Positions 1 to 9,301 of a stretch of DNA of 55,822 nucleotides are shown here, in pieces. A program made the position numbers and the translations under genes. The notes under the pieces were generated by a model. It was not told where the DNA came from and did no database searches. It was given only the letters and a program-made list of their open reading frames with translations. The stretch is from Bacillota bacterium. Lineage in GTDB: Bacteria; Bacillota; Clostridia; Lachnospirales; Lachnospiraceae. The stretch is taken from NCBI GenBank assembly GCA_023398375.1, contig JAEWSH010000058.1, positions 1-55,822 of the forward strand, given 5' to 3'. How positions within the stretch are numbered: the first letter of the stretch is position 1; each line of letters opens with the position of its first letter.

Positions 1-231
<231 letters not shown>

Positions 232-514
232 AGTTGATTCTGTCCAGAAGAACATCTAGCTCTTCCGTCAGTTCTTTCGAACTGTTATTTACCTTTGTTA
301 GGTTGTTGTCCATTTCTGGACTTCGCTTTTTTATTTCTCTGAAATTCTTTTATAGAATTTTCAGGGTTGCATTACTGTTTAGGAATTATTTTTTCCTAGA
401 AATTCTTACTTGTTTTCTCTTTCGATCCACTTTTTGAATTTCCTTTTCAAGGTTCGTTCGCCTTCGCTTTTGCTCGCTCGGCCTTTGCGTTTTTGTTGAA
501 CACGCAACTCTGAT
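232..514 (-). other. 16S rRNA leader (pre-rRNA spacer)
   Basis: This stretch lies between the rRNA promoters and the mature 16S 5' end and contains no credible gene. It holds short inverted repeats such as CAGTTCGAAAGAACTG on the minus strand. It also contains a CCTTGAAAA element resembling the boxA antitermination signal of rRNA leaders. The role in processing and antitermination is inferred from position. An 88-codon open frame on the plus strand is judged spurious. Confidence 0.6.
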
Positions 515-543
515 ATAATATCATGTGTACGATCCAATGTCAA
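515..543 (-). promoter_or_regulatory. rRNA promoter P2
   Basis: On the minus strand TTGACA (538-543) and TATTAT (515-520) are separated by 17 bp. This is a near-consensus sigma-A promoter about 285 nt upstream of the 16S 5' end. Together with the upstream copy it forms the tandem promoter arrangement usual for rRNA operons. Confidence 0.8.
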
Positions 544-598
544 CACTTTTTTTATTTTATTACTTTGCTATTAAGTGTATCTCTCTGACGCGAATGTT

Positions 599-628
599 AT
601 TGTATCATTAGTATCTAAACATTGTCAA
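599..628 (-). promoter_or_regulatory. rRNA promoter P1
   Basis: On the minus strand TTGACA (623-628) and TACAAT (599-604) are separated by 18 bp. It lies about 85 bp upstream of P2 in an AT-rich stretch. Tandem strong promoters are typical of rRNA operons. Confidence 0.75.
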
Positions 629-697
629 CGACTTTTTTAAAATTAATACAACATTTTTTTACAATATTTTATAGTAACTTAGTGTTTCCTGTAGCTT

Positions 698-754
698 AAA
701 AAATCTTCTCTTACATTATCCCTTATAAGAACTGGAAAATGTAAGAGAAGATTT
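698..754 (-). terminator. Intrinsic terminator after the lipoprotein gene
   Basis: A 17-bp perfect stem (AAATCTTCTCTTACATT with its complement) has a loop of about 19 nt and is followed on the minus strand by a run of T residues. It separates the upstream operon from the rRNA promoters. Confidence 0.8.
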
Positions 755-787
755 ATAATTCTTAAGCCTTCTCTCTATTCATAATCA

Positions 788-1522
788 TTATTGCAGCATG
801 GTATCTGCACTCTGATCATTTAATTTCGTACGTAGTGTTAATGACTGTACTCCTTCATCTGCTTCCGCATCACTTATCTGTATCACCAATACCTCTTCTT
901 TGGATTCACCCGCCGCCAAGGTATCCTTAAAAGTAGATAAATCATTTAATAAAAGAGTTGTTAATGCGTTTTTATATTCTCCGCCGTTCACGCTAATTCT
1001 AAATAACGGATACTGATTTAGGATGTCTGTCTCTTTATCTTCCGTACTATTATTTTGTATGTTGAACTTCAATACCAATAATTGATTCCCTTCTGTGGCA
1101 TTCATTGCAAAAAAACTATCTTCACTTTCGTCATCTGAATAGGAATCACATATCTCATTACCTTGATATGTAATCACAATATCCTGGAAACCTAAAAATT
1201 GTGCAAGATCTGCATTTTCAATAACTGCAGGGATCCCTTCCGCCACACTGGTTTCTCCTGATTTTTCTGTTTCATTAGCAGCCTTTTTAGCTTCCTCCCT
1301 TAAGCGCTGTCTTTCTCTTTTCGCTTCATCTTTTTCAATCTCAGCCTGGGTCGCTATTCCGGTATCATGTTTTTTATTATTTGTTAAAATAAGATTCGCA
1401 GCATACTGCGCAACTAAGCCGGTCTGTTCTTCTGTCATTTCGGGTATTGTACTCATCTGACATCCCGACAGGCAAAACACTGCACTTAACGCAATTGCCA
1501 TTACTGAATAATGATTCTTCAC
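788..1522 (-). CDS. Putative lipoprotein with C-terminal DUF4352-like domain
   Basis: This 244-residue protein has a lipoprotein signal peptide ending in the lipobox LSGC, so Cys21 is the predicted lipidated residue. Residues about 55-95 are charged and Lys/Glu/Ala-rich, probably helical. The C-terminal half (about 105-235) alternates short beta strands with a pattern resembling the immunoglobulin-like DUF4352/DUF5067 domains of Firmicute lipoproteins. Those domains bind to the outer face of the membrane and have no established activity. It is the last gene before a strong terminator and lies 144 bp downstream of a histidine kinase, so it may be part of that stimulon. The family call is tentative. 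Confidence 0.7.
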   Translation of the reverse strand: MKNHYSVMAIALSAVFCLSGCQMSTIPEMTEEQTGLVAQYAANLILTNNKKHDTGIATQAEIEKDEAKRERQRLREEAKKAANETEKSGETSVAEGIPAVIENADLAQFLGFQDIVITYQGNEICDSYSDDESEDSFFAMNATEGNQLLVLKFNIQNNSTEDKETDILNQYPLFRISVNGGEYKNALTTLLLNDLSTFKDTLAAGESKEEVLVIQISDAEADEGVQSLTLRTKLNDQSADTMLQ

Positions 1523-1666
1523 TGCGTTTCCTCCTTGGTTTTATTAGTCAATATATTTATATTATCACCATTTAACGCAATGGGCAACATAAAAAATCAC
1601 AAATAGGGTAACATGGAACAAACCCTTTACATTTGGAATTCACAACTAAAATACAAAATATCATTA

Positions 1667-3157
1667 CTATTTTGTATCTAATTCGAACCAAAATTCCACG
1701 CCATTATTATAATTAATGACTCCATATTTCTGTTTCATAGATTCCATAATGGCCTTTACAATTGAAAGACCAATTCCACTGCCCCCATATTCTCTTGTTC
1801 TGGCTTTATCTACTTTATAAAATTTCTCCCACAGATGCGGCAGACTGTCTTCCGGAATTGGATTTCCTGTATTAAATACGGATATTCTAACCCTCTCTTC
1901 CTTATCAAGCAATTTAACCTGAATTATTTTATCACCCCTGCAGTGATTAATCGCATTGCTGAAATAGTTACGGAATACTTCTTCTATTTTAAATTCATCT
2001 GCCCACACGTAAATCGGCTCATTTATTTCTGGAAATTCAATCGTAATATTATTCTGTTTCGTCAGAATAGCCGCTGATTGAATCGTATTCATAATTAAAT
2101 CTGTGACACAGAATCTTTCCATTGTAACAGTATCGTTTCCAGACTCCAGCTGGCTCAATGTCATAATATTTTTTACCATAGTATTCATTTTACCTGCTTC
2201 ATCCATAATCACTTCACAATAGAACTCTCTGCTCTCAGGGTCATCATTGATTCCTTCCCGCAACCCCTCTGCGTATCCCTGAATCAATGCAATCGGTGTT
2301 TTTAATTCATGAGAAATATTGGCGATCAGTTCTCTTCTCATCTCATCGACTTGATCTTTTTTTTCAATATCCTTCAGTAATTCTATATTTGCTGTTTTTA
2401 ATTCTTTAATCGTTTTTTGCAGATTTTCAGACAATTGATTGATGTGAAGTCCTAATTGCCCTACTTCATTTTTTTCTTTTCCGTCATATTTAATTTCAAA
2501 ATCTAAGTTAGTCATCCTTTTAGAAATCTCTGTTAATTTTAGGATTGGATTGGTTATCTTATTTGATACATAAATAATAACAAGTGCACCAATCAGCACT
2601 GCAATGAATCCGACATATGCCAAAAATTGATTTGCAATTGCAACACTATCCCGTATTCCTTCAATTGGAGTACGAAATAAAAATGGATTACCACTATCCA
2701 ACAATCCCCACATTTCCATATAATCTGTATGCGTCCTTGGGTCTGTTGTAATTTCAATCATATAGTTTTCTGTATCTGCTAAAATATTCTGTTTCCCATT
2801 TTTAACTCTAAATAATTTGTCCAAAAGTAGTCCTGTCAGCATTCCCATATCATTATGAAAGCTTTTAATGGTCTTTGATTTCGCATCCATGACAATCATA
2901 TCTATATTATATTTACCGCAGATTTTTTGTAACTCAACATCAAATTTATCAGATATAATATCGCCATTACTCGCCGCAGTATTGATTTTATCATGTGCAT
3001 GTAACAATACTTGTTGCCTCTTCTGAATATAATATTTTTCTAAAAATGTACTATTAATAAACCAGCACAATAAAATTGTGCCGGCCACCAGTAAAATAAA
3101 TATCGTTGCAAATTGTATTTTTATAGAATGTTTCATATGCGCACACATTCCTTTCAT
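1667..3157 (-). CDS. Membrane sensor histidine kinase (HAMP-HisKA-HATPase)
   Basis: This is a transmembrane sensor kinase of the EnvZ/BaeS class. TM1 is at about residues 14-32, an extracytoplasmic sensor domain at 33-172, TM2 at 175-197, then a HAMP linker at 198-250. The HisKA box NISHELKTPIAL has phospho-acceptor His282. The HATPase N box is FSNAIN and the G2 box is GGSGIGLSIV. Translation may begin at 3157 behind GGTGG, or at codon 8 (3136), which has AAAGGA about 12 nt upstream. The likely partner is the OmpR-type regulator at 3836-4513, but a small membrane-protein gene and a hairpin terminator lie between them. No ligand can be predicted. Confidence 0.93.
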   Translation of the reverse strand: MKGMCAHMKHSIKIQFATIFILLVAGTILLCWFINSTFLEKYYIQKRQQVLLHAHDKINTAASNGDIISDKFDVELQKICGKYNIDMIVMDAKSKTIKSFHNDMGMLTGLLLDKLFRVKNGKQNILADTENYMIEITTDPRTHTDYMEMWGLLDSGNPFLFRTPIEGIRDSVAIANQFLAYVGFIAVLIGALVIIYVSNKITNPILKLTEISKRMTNLDFEIKYDGKEKNEVGQLGLHINQLSENLQKTIKELKTANIELLKDIEKKDQVDEMRRELIANISHELKTPIALIQGYAEGLREGINDDPESREFYCEVIMDEAGKMNTMVKNIMTLSQLESGNDTVTMERFCVTDLIMNTIQSAAILTKQNNITIEFPEINEPIYVWADEFKIEEVFRNYFSNAINHCRGDKIIQVKLLDKEERVRISVFNTGNPIPEDSLPHLWEKFYKVDKARTREYGGSGIGLSIVKAIMESMKQKYGVINYNNGVEFWFELDTK

Positions 3158-3371
3158 AATTCCACCATTTCTGAAACAAAATTATTTTATTTATTTCCTG
3201 TCTGTTTTTCCATAGAATACATATTGATTCTTTTATAAAATATTCTATCAATTTTAGTATATCTATTCAATCTATTTCACAGGAAGTTCATATTTTTCAA
3301 AGCAATTCGCGTTTACCAATTTACTCACTCTACCATCTATATATTCAAATTCTGTAATGGTTTATTAAAGA

Positions 3372-3413
3372 AAAAAAGTATACTTTTCAATATCCAAAAA
3401 AAGTATACTTTTT
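3372..3413 (-). terminator. Hairpin from two AAAAGTATACTTTT repeats
   Basis: Two copies of the 14-bp palindrome AAAAGTATACTTTT (3374-3387 and 3399-3412) are separated by 11 bp. They can pair as one 14-bp stem followed on the minus strand by T residues. The structure begins directly after the stop codon of the 3418-3792 gene and would reduce readthrough into the histidine kinase. Confidence 0.6.
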
Positions 3414-3417
3414 ATTG

Positions 3418-3792
3418 TTATTTATTTAAATATTTATTTCTTATGATACGAAATATTTTATATATGTATATACCTATTATTAAAAAAGAATTTTCTACAA
3501 AATTGTAAATTGGAAACTGGTATCTCATACCTCCCCAAATTATAAAACACATTATTATCACGTTAATAAAATGTAATATAAGAAATATCACATCTGGCTT
3601 TTTTATACTATTTAGTAAATCAATAAAATAATATAATAAGATACCACAGATGATATGACCAGTTCCTATTATCACAAAATACAAAATTGTTTTCATAGAT
3701 ACAATTTGAATTATTTTAGCTCTATATAATAAAAATAAAATAAAAATTATTACATAAGGAAGCACAAATGATATTAATGATTTTCTTTTCAT
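3418..3792 (-). CDS. Small hydrophobic membrane protein, unknown
   Basis: The product is a 124-residue, very hydrophobic protein with four predicted membrane helices at about residues 8-22, 32-55, 67-86 and 95-112, and a basic C-terminus. I do not recognise the family. The gene is markedly richer in A+T than its neighbours. It sits 43 bp downstream of the response regulator and upstream of the kinase, so it interrupts what is normally a contiguous pair. The composition and position suggest a later insertion or a lineage-specific accessory component of the sensor. Neither possibility is proven. Confidence 0.6.
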   Translation of the reverse strand: MKRKSLISFVLPYVIIFILFLLYRAKIIQIVSMKTILYFVIIGTGHIICGILLYYFIDLLNSIKKPDVIFLILHFINVIIMCFIIWGGMRYQFPIYNFVENSFLIIGIYIYKIFRIIRNKYLNK

Positions 3793-3835
3793 ACCTTTTA
3801 TAGGTCCAATCTTTTAATTGTATACTTAATATGCA

Positions 3836-4513
3836 TCACTCTACCTCGAATTTATACCCCATTCCCCATATTGTCTTTATCAGTTCTCCTTTTTTACCCA
3901 TTTTACTTCTCAACTTTTTCACGTGGGTGTCAATCGTTCTGGCATCTCCAAAATAATCATAATTCCAAACATTATTCAGAATTTTTTCTCTGGACAATGC
4001 GATCCCTTTATTTTCCATAAAATAAGTCAATAATTCAAACTCTTTATAACTAAGATCAATTTGTTTATCATCAATCGTGACCACATGTGCTGCTTTATTA
4101 ATCACGATACCACCAGCTTCTATAAACTCTTCAGCTTCAATCTGCACACTCCTCTTTAAAACTGCCTCAACTCTTGCCACTAATATTTTCGGACTAAAAG
4201 GCTTTGTAATATATTCATCTACACCAAGTTCAAATCCCTGTAGCTCGTCATGTTCTTCTGATCTTGCTGTCAGCATAATAATCGGAACCTTTGAACAGGA
4301 ACGAATTTCTTTGCATACCTCCCATCCATTCATTTTAGGCATCATAACATCCAGAATAACAAGCGCAATGTCTTTGACCTGATAAAATATATCTAACGCC
4401 TGACTTCCGTCTTCAGCTTCTATTACTTCATAATCACTCTTTACTAAAAAATCCTTTACCAGCTTTCTCATTCTGCTTTCATCATCAACAACTAATATTT
4501 TCAATTTATCCAT
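3836..4513 (-). CDS. OmpR-family response regulator
   Basis: This 225-residue two-component regulator has a receiver domain at residues 1-120. The acidic pocket is Asp10/Asp11, the phospho-acceptor is Asp55 (ILDVMMPKMNG), and the conserved lysine is in EYITKPFSP. A winged-helix DNA-binding domain follows at about 130-223, containing the family motif SREKILNNVW and ending GYKFEVE. It heads a minus-strand unit with a small membrane protein and a HAMP histidine kinase, its presumed partner. The target genes are unknown. Confidence 0.95.
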   Translation of the reverse strand: MDKLKILVVDDESRMRKLVKDFLVKSDYEVIEAEDGSQALDIFYQVKDIALVILDVMMPKMNGWEVCKEIRSCSKVPIIMLTARSEEHDELQGFELGVDEYITKPFSPKILVARVEAVLKRSVQIEAEEFIEAGGIVINKAAHVVTIDDKQIDLSYKEFELLTYFMENKGIALSREKILNNVWNYDYFGDARTIDTHVKKLRSKMGKKGELIKTIWGMGYKFEVE

Positions 4514-4598
4514 CTGTTTTTTCCCTTTCTCAAAAAAGTGTTTGGATTTATATTAGTATACCTAAAAAATATGTTGAAAATGTGAAATTCACCTTATC

Positions 4599-5159
4599 TT
4601 ATTCAGACAGTTTAAGTTCTCTTTCTTTTTCCCTGACGATATTTTCTCTTTTCGTCAGTTCCTGCTCCCATGCGGCATACTTATTTACAATTGCATTTTC
4701 ATAATTAAGTACATTAGGATTTTTACTCGTTAACGTAATGGTGAACATCGCAACTACCATAATTACCAACAAAATATTACACAGGATAGATGTTTTTAAA
4801 CGATCCATTCGTTTGGCTTTTAATTGAGCTGGCTCTATCCTTTTTTTTGCTGGTTCTGATTTTTCACGCATTGTCTGACTATAATTGATAAAAAGCGGTA
4901 TACTGCTTACCTCTTTTCCTTCTAATGGATGTTCCAGTAGATAAGCCTGTAATGAATGCAAATATGTATATCCTATCGGTGTTTCAAATACACGGTTCTG
5001 AATTGTACTTTCATATACTGCGTATATCTGTTCCGGATCCGTGTAATCCATTCTGCTCTCCAGCAATTCAATCTTTCGTACTTCTTTTTTGGCGATCGGC
5101 ACATCTTTCGCCGTTCCGAATTGAAAACCACCAACAACAAGTTCTTTTTTTTCCTGCAT
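4599..5159 (-). CDS. Single-pass membrane protein, unknown
   Basis: The product is 186 residues. A hydrophilic N-terminal region (1-125) of unrecognised fold precedes one membrane helix (about 126-148, SILCNILLVIMVVAMFTITL) and a short Lys/Glu-rich tail that looks like a coiled coil. There is no signal peptide, so the N-terminus is probably cytoplasmic. It lies 18 bp downstream of the metallo-beta-lactamase hydrolase gene and is likely co-transcribed with it. I do not recognise the family. Confidence 0.7.
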   Translation of the reverse strand: MQEKKELVVGGFQFGTAKDVPIAKKEVRKIELLESRMDYTDPEQIYAVYESTIQNRVFETPIGYTYLHSLQAYLLEHPLEGKEVSSIPLFINYSQTMREKSEPAKKRIEPAQLKAKRMDRLKTSILCNILLVIMVVAMFTITLTSKNPNVLNYENAIVNKYAAWEQELTKRENIVREKERELKLSE

Positions 5160-5177
5160 AAAAACACCTCTGAATGT

Positions 5178-5873
5178 TTATTTTAATATTAATGTATACA
5201 AACTCCTGTTTACGTGTTTTCTGGTAATCTCTTTTCCATGTCCCGGTAAATAGAGTCTGCAGTTATATTGTAATAATTGTTGCCATGTTTCTGGCAGTTC
5301 TTCTTTATTATCAGCAAACGGAGGATAAATAGTATTGCCCAGGTGAATCATGGTATCTCCCACAATAACAATTTCATTGTCTACGATAATGCAAGTACTT
5401 CCTTTCGTATGCCCTGCCAGCTTTATTAACTTAAGACTTTCTTCAAATCCTTCTATATGGCATCTTTCCCTGAACATTTTTACACATTTAGCTGGTTCAA
5501 ATAATACCAATTTTTTCGTTATGTGCATTATTTTAGATAAACAAACGGCATATCTGTTCGTTCCTTTCGGCGGCTCACAAAATCCTTTTACCATATAATT
5601 ATATTCCAACTGATTCACATAGATTGGACACGCAAACTTCTTTTGAAAATATGCAGCGTTCCCCACGTGGTCTGTATGTACATGTGTGATATAAATAGCC
5701 TCTAACCTTGTTACTCCGATCTTTTTCAGTTGGTACTCTATCAGATCCCTGTCTATCCTAGTACTTGTATCTATCAGGATATATTGATGATTCCTTTCCA
5801 GCACATAACAATTACACCGAACCGAAAATAATCTCCGTATAATCGTCTCATTGGAGGTCTTCCACTTTTTCAT
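5178..5873 (-). CDS. Metallo-beta-lactamase-fold hydrolase
   Basis: This 231-residue MBL-fold protein shows the full metal-binding set: THVHTDH (HxHxDH), a second histidine in LAGHTKGST, the bridging aspartate in VIVGDTMI, and the last histidine in LPGHGKEI. The compact length and motifs fit the glyoxalase II-like branch of hydrolases. The substrate cannot be deduced. It sits between the PEBP-like gene (33 bp upstream) and a membrane-protein gene (18 bp downstream), apparently in one operon. Confidence 0.9.
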   Translation of the reverse strand: MKKWKTSNETIIRRLFSVRCNCYVLERNHQYILIDTSTRIDRDLIEYQLKKIGVTRLEAIYITHVHTDHVGNAAYFQKKFACPIYVNQLEYNYMVKGFCEPPKGTNRYAVCLSKIMHITKKLVLFEPAKCVKMFRERCHIEGFEESLKLIKLAGHTKGSTCIIVDNEIVIVGDTMIHLGNTIYPPFADNKEELPETWQQLLQYNCRLYLPGHGKEITRKHVNRSLYTLILK

Positions 5874-5906
5874 TCTTCCAATTCCTTTTATTAATTCTGA
5901 TAAAAA

Positions 5907-6557
5907 TCAACGGTATTTTCCTATTAATGTTCCATACTGCAGGACATGTGTCTTCATTGCTTCCATCAATTCCATTTTCCCGGAACGTGTATTGATATCC
6001 AGCATGCAATCCAATACAAAAACATGAAATTTATACCGATGGCTGCCCATTGGCGGCTTTGGTCCCTTATAGCAATGTACTCCGTATGCGACTCCTTGTT
6101 TTATTCCATCCGGTAAGCTGTCACCATGCGGTATTCCTTCCTGAATCGTATCGGAAACCGGCAGATTCCAAGCACACCAGTGATTAAATACTTCAAAAAG
6201 CGGATGATCTATGTCATCCAGCATGACTGCAATAGATTTTGCTTCCGGTAATATGCAAGGTACTCTTAATTCTGGTGACAGATTTTCACCATAACAGGTA
6301 TATCTTTCTGGTATCACGCCTCCATTTTTAAAAGCACTGCTGGCAATTGCTATATTTTCCTCATAAATAAATTCTTCAGATTTGTATCTGCCTTTCTTCA
6401 TTTTCACATCAAGCATACTTCCTACGGGAATTCCAATTCCTGCACCAATGCAAATTCCGAGCACAGCATTATCCGCTGCAAAAAAACTTATCACTCCACC
6501 TAATGCCATTCCGATGAACATATAAAGAGGGGTTCTATTCTGATTATTATTATTCAT
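5907..6557 (-). CDS. YbhB/YbcL-type PEBP-like protein with membrane anchor
   Basis: This 216-residue protein has two short hydrophobic, glycine-rich segments (about residues 10-48) ahead of a phosphatidylethanolamine-binding-protein domain (about 65-214). Recognisable family signatures are GVIPERYTCYGENLSPEL, DDIDHPLFEVFNHW and GSHRYKFHVFVLD, equivalent to the usual DPDAP..HW and HRYYF motifs. Bacterial members (YbhB/YbcL) are ordinarily soluble or periplasmic and have no settled function. The N-terminal membrane extension is a variation. It is the first gene of a short unit with the MBL hydrolase. Confidence 0.88.
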   Translation of the reverse strand: MNNNNQNRTPLYMFIGMALGGVISFFAADNAVLGICIGAGIGIPVGSMLDVKMKKGRYKSEEFIYEENIAIASSAFKNGGVIPERYTCYGENLSPELRVPCILPEAKSIAVMLDDIDHPLFEVFNHWCAWNLPVSDTIQEGIPHGDSLPDGIKQGVAYGVHCYKGPKPPMGSHRYKFHVFVLDCMLDINTRSGKMELMEAMKTHVLQYGTLIGKYR

Positions 6558-6615
6558 TCTATACTCCTCTCTATTTTCGTATTATTATTTGGTACTAGTA
6601 TAGCATAATACATAC

Positions 6616-6658
6616 AAAAACTCCAACTGGGAATTCTTCAAAATCCCAGTTGGAGTTT
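6616..6658 (-). terminator. Terminator of the sugar-transport operon
   Basis: A stem of about 15 bp (AAACTCCAACTGGGA with TCCCAGTTGGAGTTT) is followed on the minus strand by T residues. It lies about 50 nt beyond the stop of the VOC gene and ends the operon that runs from rbsA through the VOC gene. Confidence 0.8.
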
Positions 6659-6706
6659 ACAGCTAAAAACCTTCTCTATATATTTTTGTTATTCTATTTC
6701 ATTCAT

Positions 6707-7099
6707 CTATCTTTCTAATATTTCAAGCTCTACCCCATTGGGATCCTTTAACAGAAAGTTCGTGAATTTTAAATTCTTACAATAAGCAGGTTGCATCAAT
6801 ATTTCTACATCCGGATTTTGCGATATACGGGTATAAGCATCCTGTATATTTTGAACCCGGATGGCCAGATGTCTGTAGATTCCTTTTGATTCTGCCCGCA
6901 TCTTACAACTTTGGGTTTCATATTTATTTTGGATCAGTTCCAATGTGTTCGTATCATCCAATCTGAAATATTGAATTATATGGTCACCCATATCAACAAA
7001 ATCTCCTTTTTGCAGCTGCATTGTATGCCCGTAAAAGTAAATACTCTTCTCCATTGATATTACATTGATTGCAAAATGATCAATTCCTAATATCTTCAT
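6707..7099 (-). CDS. VOC-family (glyoxalase/dioxygenase-fold) protein
   Basis: This 130-residue protein has the paired beta-alpha-beta-beta-beta modules of the vicinal-oxygen-chelate superfamily. The candidate metal ligands stand at the expected places: His8 in GIDHFAINV, Glu in NTLELIQ, His in YRHLAIRV and Glu in GVELEIL. It starts 2 bp after the substrate-binding-protein gene, so it is very probably the last gene of the sugar importer operon. It could act on the imported sugar or a reactive aldehyde derived from it. That role is inferred from context only. Confidence 0.88.
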   Translation of the reverse strand: MKILGIDHFAINVISMEKSIYFYGHTMQLQKGDFVDMGDHIIQYFRLDDTNTLELIQNKYETQSCKMRAESKGIYRHLAIRVQNIQDAYTRISQNPDVEILMQPAYCKNLKFTNFLLKDPNGVELEILER

Positions 7100-7101
7100 G
7101 C

Positions 7102-8268
7102 TTAATCATATAACAAAATGGCGATATCATCATCTGCAATGTTATCTTTGTTATACCATTTTGAGCCTGTGTCTACATCAGCTACTTCTTTGTCATCCGC
7201 AGCATTTACTGCAAGCTGGATAGCCTGATATCCCATCTGATATGGATCCTGTGTTACAGAACCTAAGAACTGGCCATTGGAGATTGCATCTTTTTGTGTT
7301 TTTCCTGCATCAAATCCTGCAACAAAGATGTCTTTATATTTTCCGGATTCTTTATCCAAATCAGTTGCATCATTTGTTGCACTAATCACGCCATTAACTG
7401 CATCCTGATTAGCTGCAAAGACACCCACAAGATTATCTGATGCAAATATAGTATTTGCTGCTGACTGGATATCTGCCTGGCTTGTTGATGGTGGTACCGT
7501 AACAACAATTTTAACCTTAGCTGCAGTGGTTGATGGTATTGTCCATTTTTCTTGTCCTGATACATCTACACATCCTTTCAGACCGTCTAAAGCTTCTAGT
7601 TGTGATATCATCTCATTGATGAAACCGTCTACGCGGGACACAATAGATCCTGATGTTGCATCCTGTGCTAATACACCAATTACAGTTGGCGCTTCTTCTG
7701 TTCCTGCTAAAATAGCTGCTTGAAAGTCTGCATCTGCTGCCATATTTTTTGCTACGTTAGCACCTGCATTCTCGTTATCTGTTGCTGCTGTGGCAAGAAC
7801 TGCTCCTGTTGTATCCCCCGGTACGCCTGAGTCAAATCCGATAACCGGTATTCCCTCTTCTTTTGCCTTTGTTAATACTTCTTCCAAAGCACTTGGATCA
7901 CATGCTGCAAGCACGATTGCATCCGGTTTCTGGTTAATCGCTGCTGCTACCTGCTCTACCTGTTGTGATACATTACTCTCAGCATCAGGACCATTCGTTG
8001 TAACTGTTACTCCAAGATCTGCGGCTGCATCATCAGCACCTTGAAATGCTGCCTGGTAGAATTGGTTCTGATAACTTTTAGAAATAACAATGATATTCTT
8101 ATTTCCTGTAGCCTCTGCTGCCTCCGTTCCTTCTTGTGTATCTGCCTGTGCTGTTTCCTGTGCAGCAGATGTTTCTGTTGTGCTCGTTTCTTTGCTTTCT
8201 CCGCAGGCAACCAACATAGATGCCGTCATTGCGATACATAAGATGACCCCTAACACTTTTCTTTTCAT
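7102..8268 (-). CDS. Ribose-type sugar-binding lipoprotein (RbsB-like)
   Basis: The start at 8268 is preferred because GGAGG precedes it and the signal peptide then begins MKRKVLGVILC. The 388-residue product has a lipobox (LVAC) and a type I periplasmic-binding fold (Peripla_BP_4), with NQFYQAAFQGADDAA, KPDAIVLAACDP and GIPVIGFDSGVPGD. An Ala/Glu/Thr-rich linker follows the lipid anchor. It is the extracellular receptor for the adjacent CUT2 ATPase and permease. The family binds pentoses, galactose, AI-2 and related ligands. The exact sugar is not predictable, so the symbol is left blank. Confidence 0.93.
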   Translation of the reverse strand: MKRKVLGVILCIAMTASMLVACGESKETSTTETSAAQETAQADTQEGTEAAEATGNKNIIVISKSYQNQFYQAAFQGADDAAADLGVTVTTNGPDAESNVSQQVEQVAAAINQKPDAIVLAACDPSALEEVLTKAKEEGIPVIGFDSGVPGDTTGAVLATAATDNENAGANVAKNMAADADFQAAILAGTEEAPTVIGVLAQDATSGSIVSRVDGFINEMISQLEALDGLKGCVDVSGQEKWTIPSTTAAKVKIVVTVPPSTSQADIQSAANTIFASDNLVGVFAANQDAVNGVISATNDATDLDKESGKYKDIFVAGFDAGKTQKDAISNGQFLGSVTQDPYQMGYQAIQLAVNAADDKEVADVDTGSKWYNKDNIADDDIAILLYD

Positions 8269-8308
8269 ACTTTCATTTCCTCCTTCAATCATTTATGAAA
8301 CATATATA

Positions 8309-9298
8309 TTACGCTGTTTTTGCGCGTTTCATACGAATCACATCAATCAATACTGCCAATAATACAACAACCCCAATCAAAACCTGCTGCCACTGTACCG
8401 GAAGCCCCATGGATAATAGCCCGGTCTTCAAAACACTGATTACATAAACCCCGATAATCGTGCCTGATAAGGAACCAATACCGCCTGATAAAGATGTCCC
8501 ACCGATGACACATGCTGCGATAGCATACATCTCCTGGCCGTTACCTGTCTGTGGTGTGATGGTGCTGAATGTTGCTGCATAGATAATAGCAGCTAATCCA
8601 CAGAAAAATCCATTTACAATATAAATTAGTATTTTCCAGTTATTGGCTTTAATACCCGATAATTCTACAGCTTCCTCATTGCTGCCAATTGCATATGTAT
8701 ATCTGCCAAGTACTGTTTTATTCAAGATTACCCATGCTACTGCAAAGAATAGAATGAGCCATACAATTCCCATTGGGAATCCATGATTCTTGTAGACTAC
8801 CTGCTTAAACCAGCCATCCTCTGAATTCAAACTTGGATAAGTCTGTGTCTGCACTTTTGCAATCACTGAACAGTAGCCTAGTGATATGAATTGTGTACCC
8901 AATGTGGCGATAAATGGCGGGAGTCCCAATTTACCAACCAAAAGTCCATTGAATACACCGAAGAGAATTGCTGATAACATAACAATCATCAAAGATACCA
9001 CGATTGGACATCCCCATACATTAAAGGCAACACCGCCGATTAATGCGGAACCTACCATGACAGTACCTGATGAAAGATCGATTCCGCCTGTAATTACTAC
9101 AAATGTAGTCCCCAATGCCAAAAAACCTATGTAATAAGAGGAATCCAAAATACTCACGAAAGTATCTGCCGTTAAAAAGTGTTTTCCAAATATACCAAAG
9201 AAAATATATAACACTGCCAGCGCTCCTACTGCAATCACTTTTTGCAATCCGGCTCCCGCTAAATTTTTTCTCAAGTTGCTTACCTTGCTATTGTTCAT
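8309..9298 (-). CDS. CUT2 sugar ABC transporter permease (RbsC-like)
   Basis: This 329-residue integral membrane protein has 8-10 predicted helices and the signature of the BPD_transp_2 family. Typical stretches are TFVVITGGIDLSSGTVM, LPPFIATLGTQFISLGY and VIGGTSLSGGIGSLSGTI, the last being the cytoplasmic loop that contacts the ATPase. Length and motifs match RbsC, XylH and YtfT-type permeases. It follows the ATPase gene by 3 bp and precedes the binding-protein gene by 40 bp, the usual order of a ribose-type importer. Confidence 0.95.
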   Translation of the reverse strand: MNNSKVSNLRKNLAGAGLQKVIAVGALAVLYIFFGIFGKHFLTADTFVSILDSSYYIGFLALGTTFVVITGGIDLSSGTVMVGSALIGGVAFNVWGCPIVVSLMIVMLSAILFGVFNGLLVGKLGLPPFIATLGTQFISLGYCSVIAKVQTQTYPSLNSEDGWFKQVVYKNHGFPMGIVWLILFFAVAWVILNKTVLGRYTYAIGSNEEAVELSGIKANNWKILIYIVNGFFCGLAAIIYAATFSTITPQTGNGQEMYAIAACVIGGTSLSGGIGSLSGTIIGVYVISVLKTGLLSMGLPVQWQQVLIGVVVLLAVLIDVIRMKRAKTA

Positions 9299-9301
9299 TC
9301 T

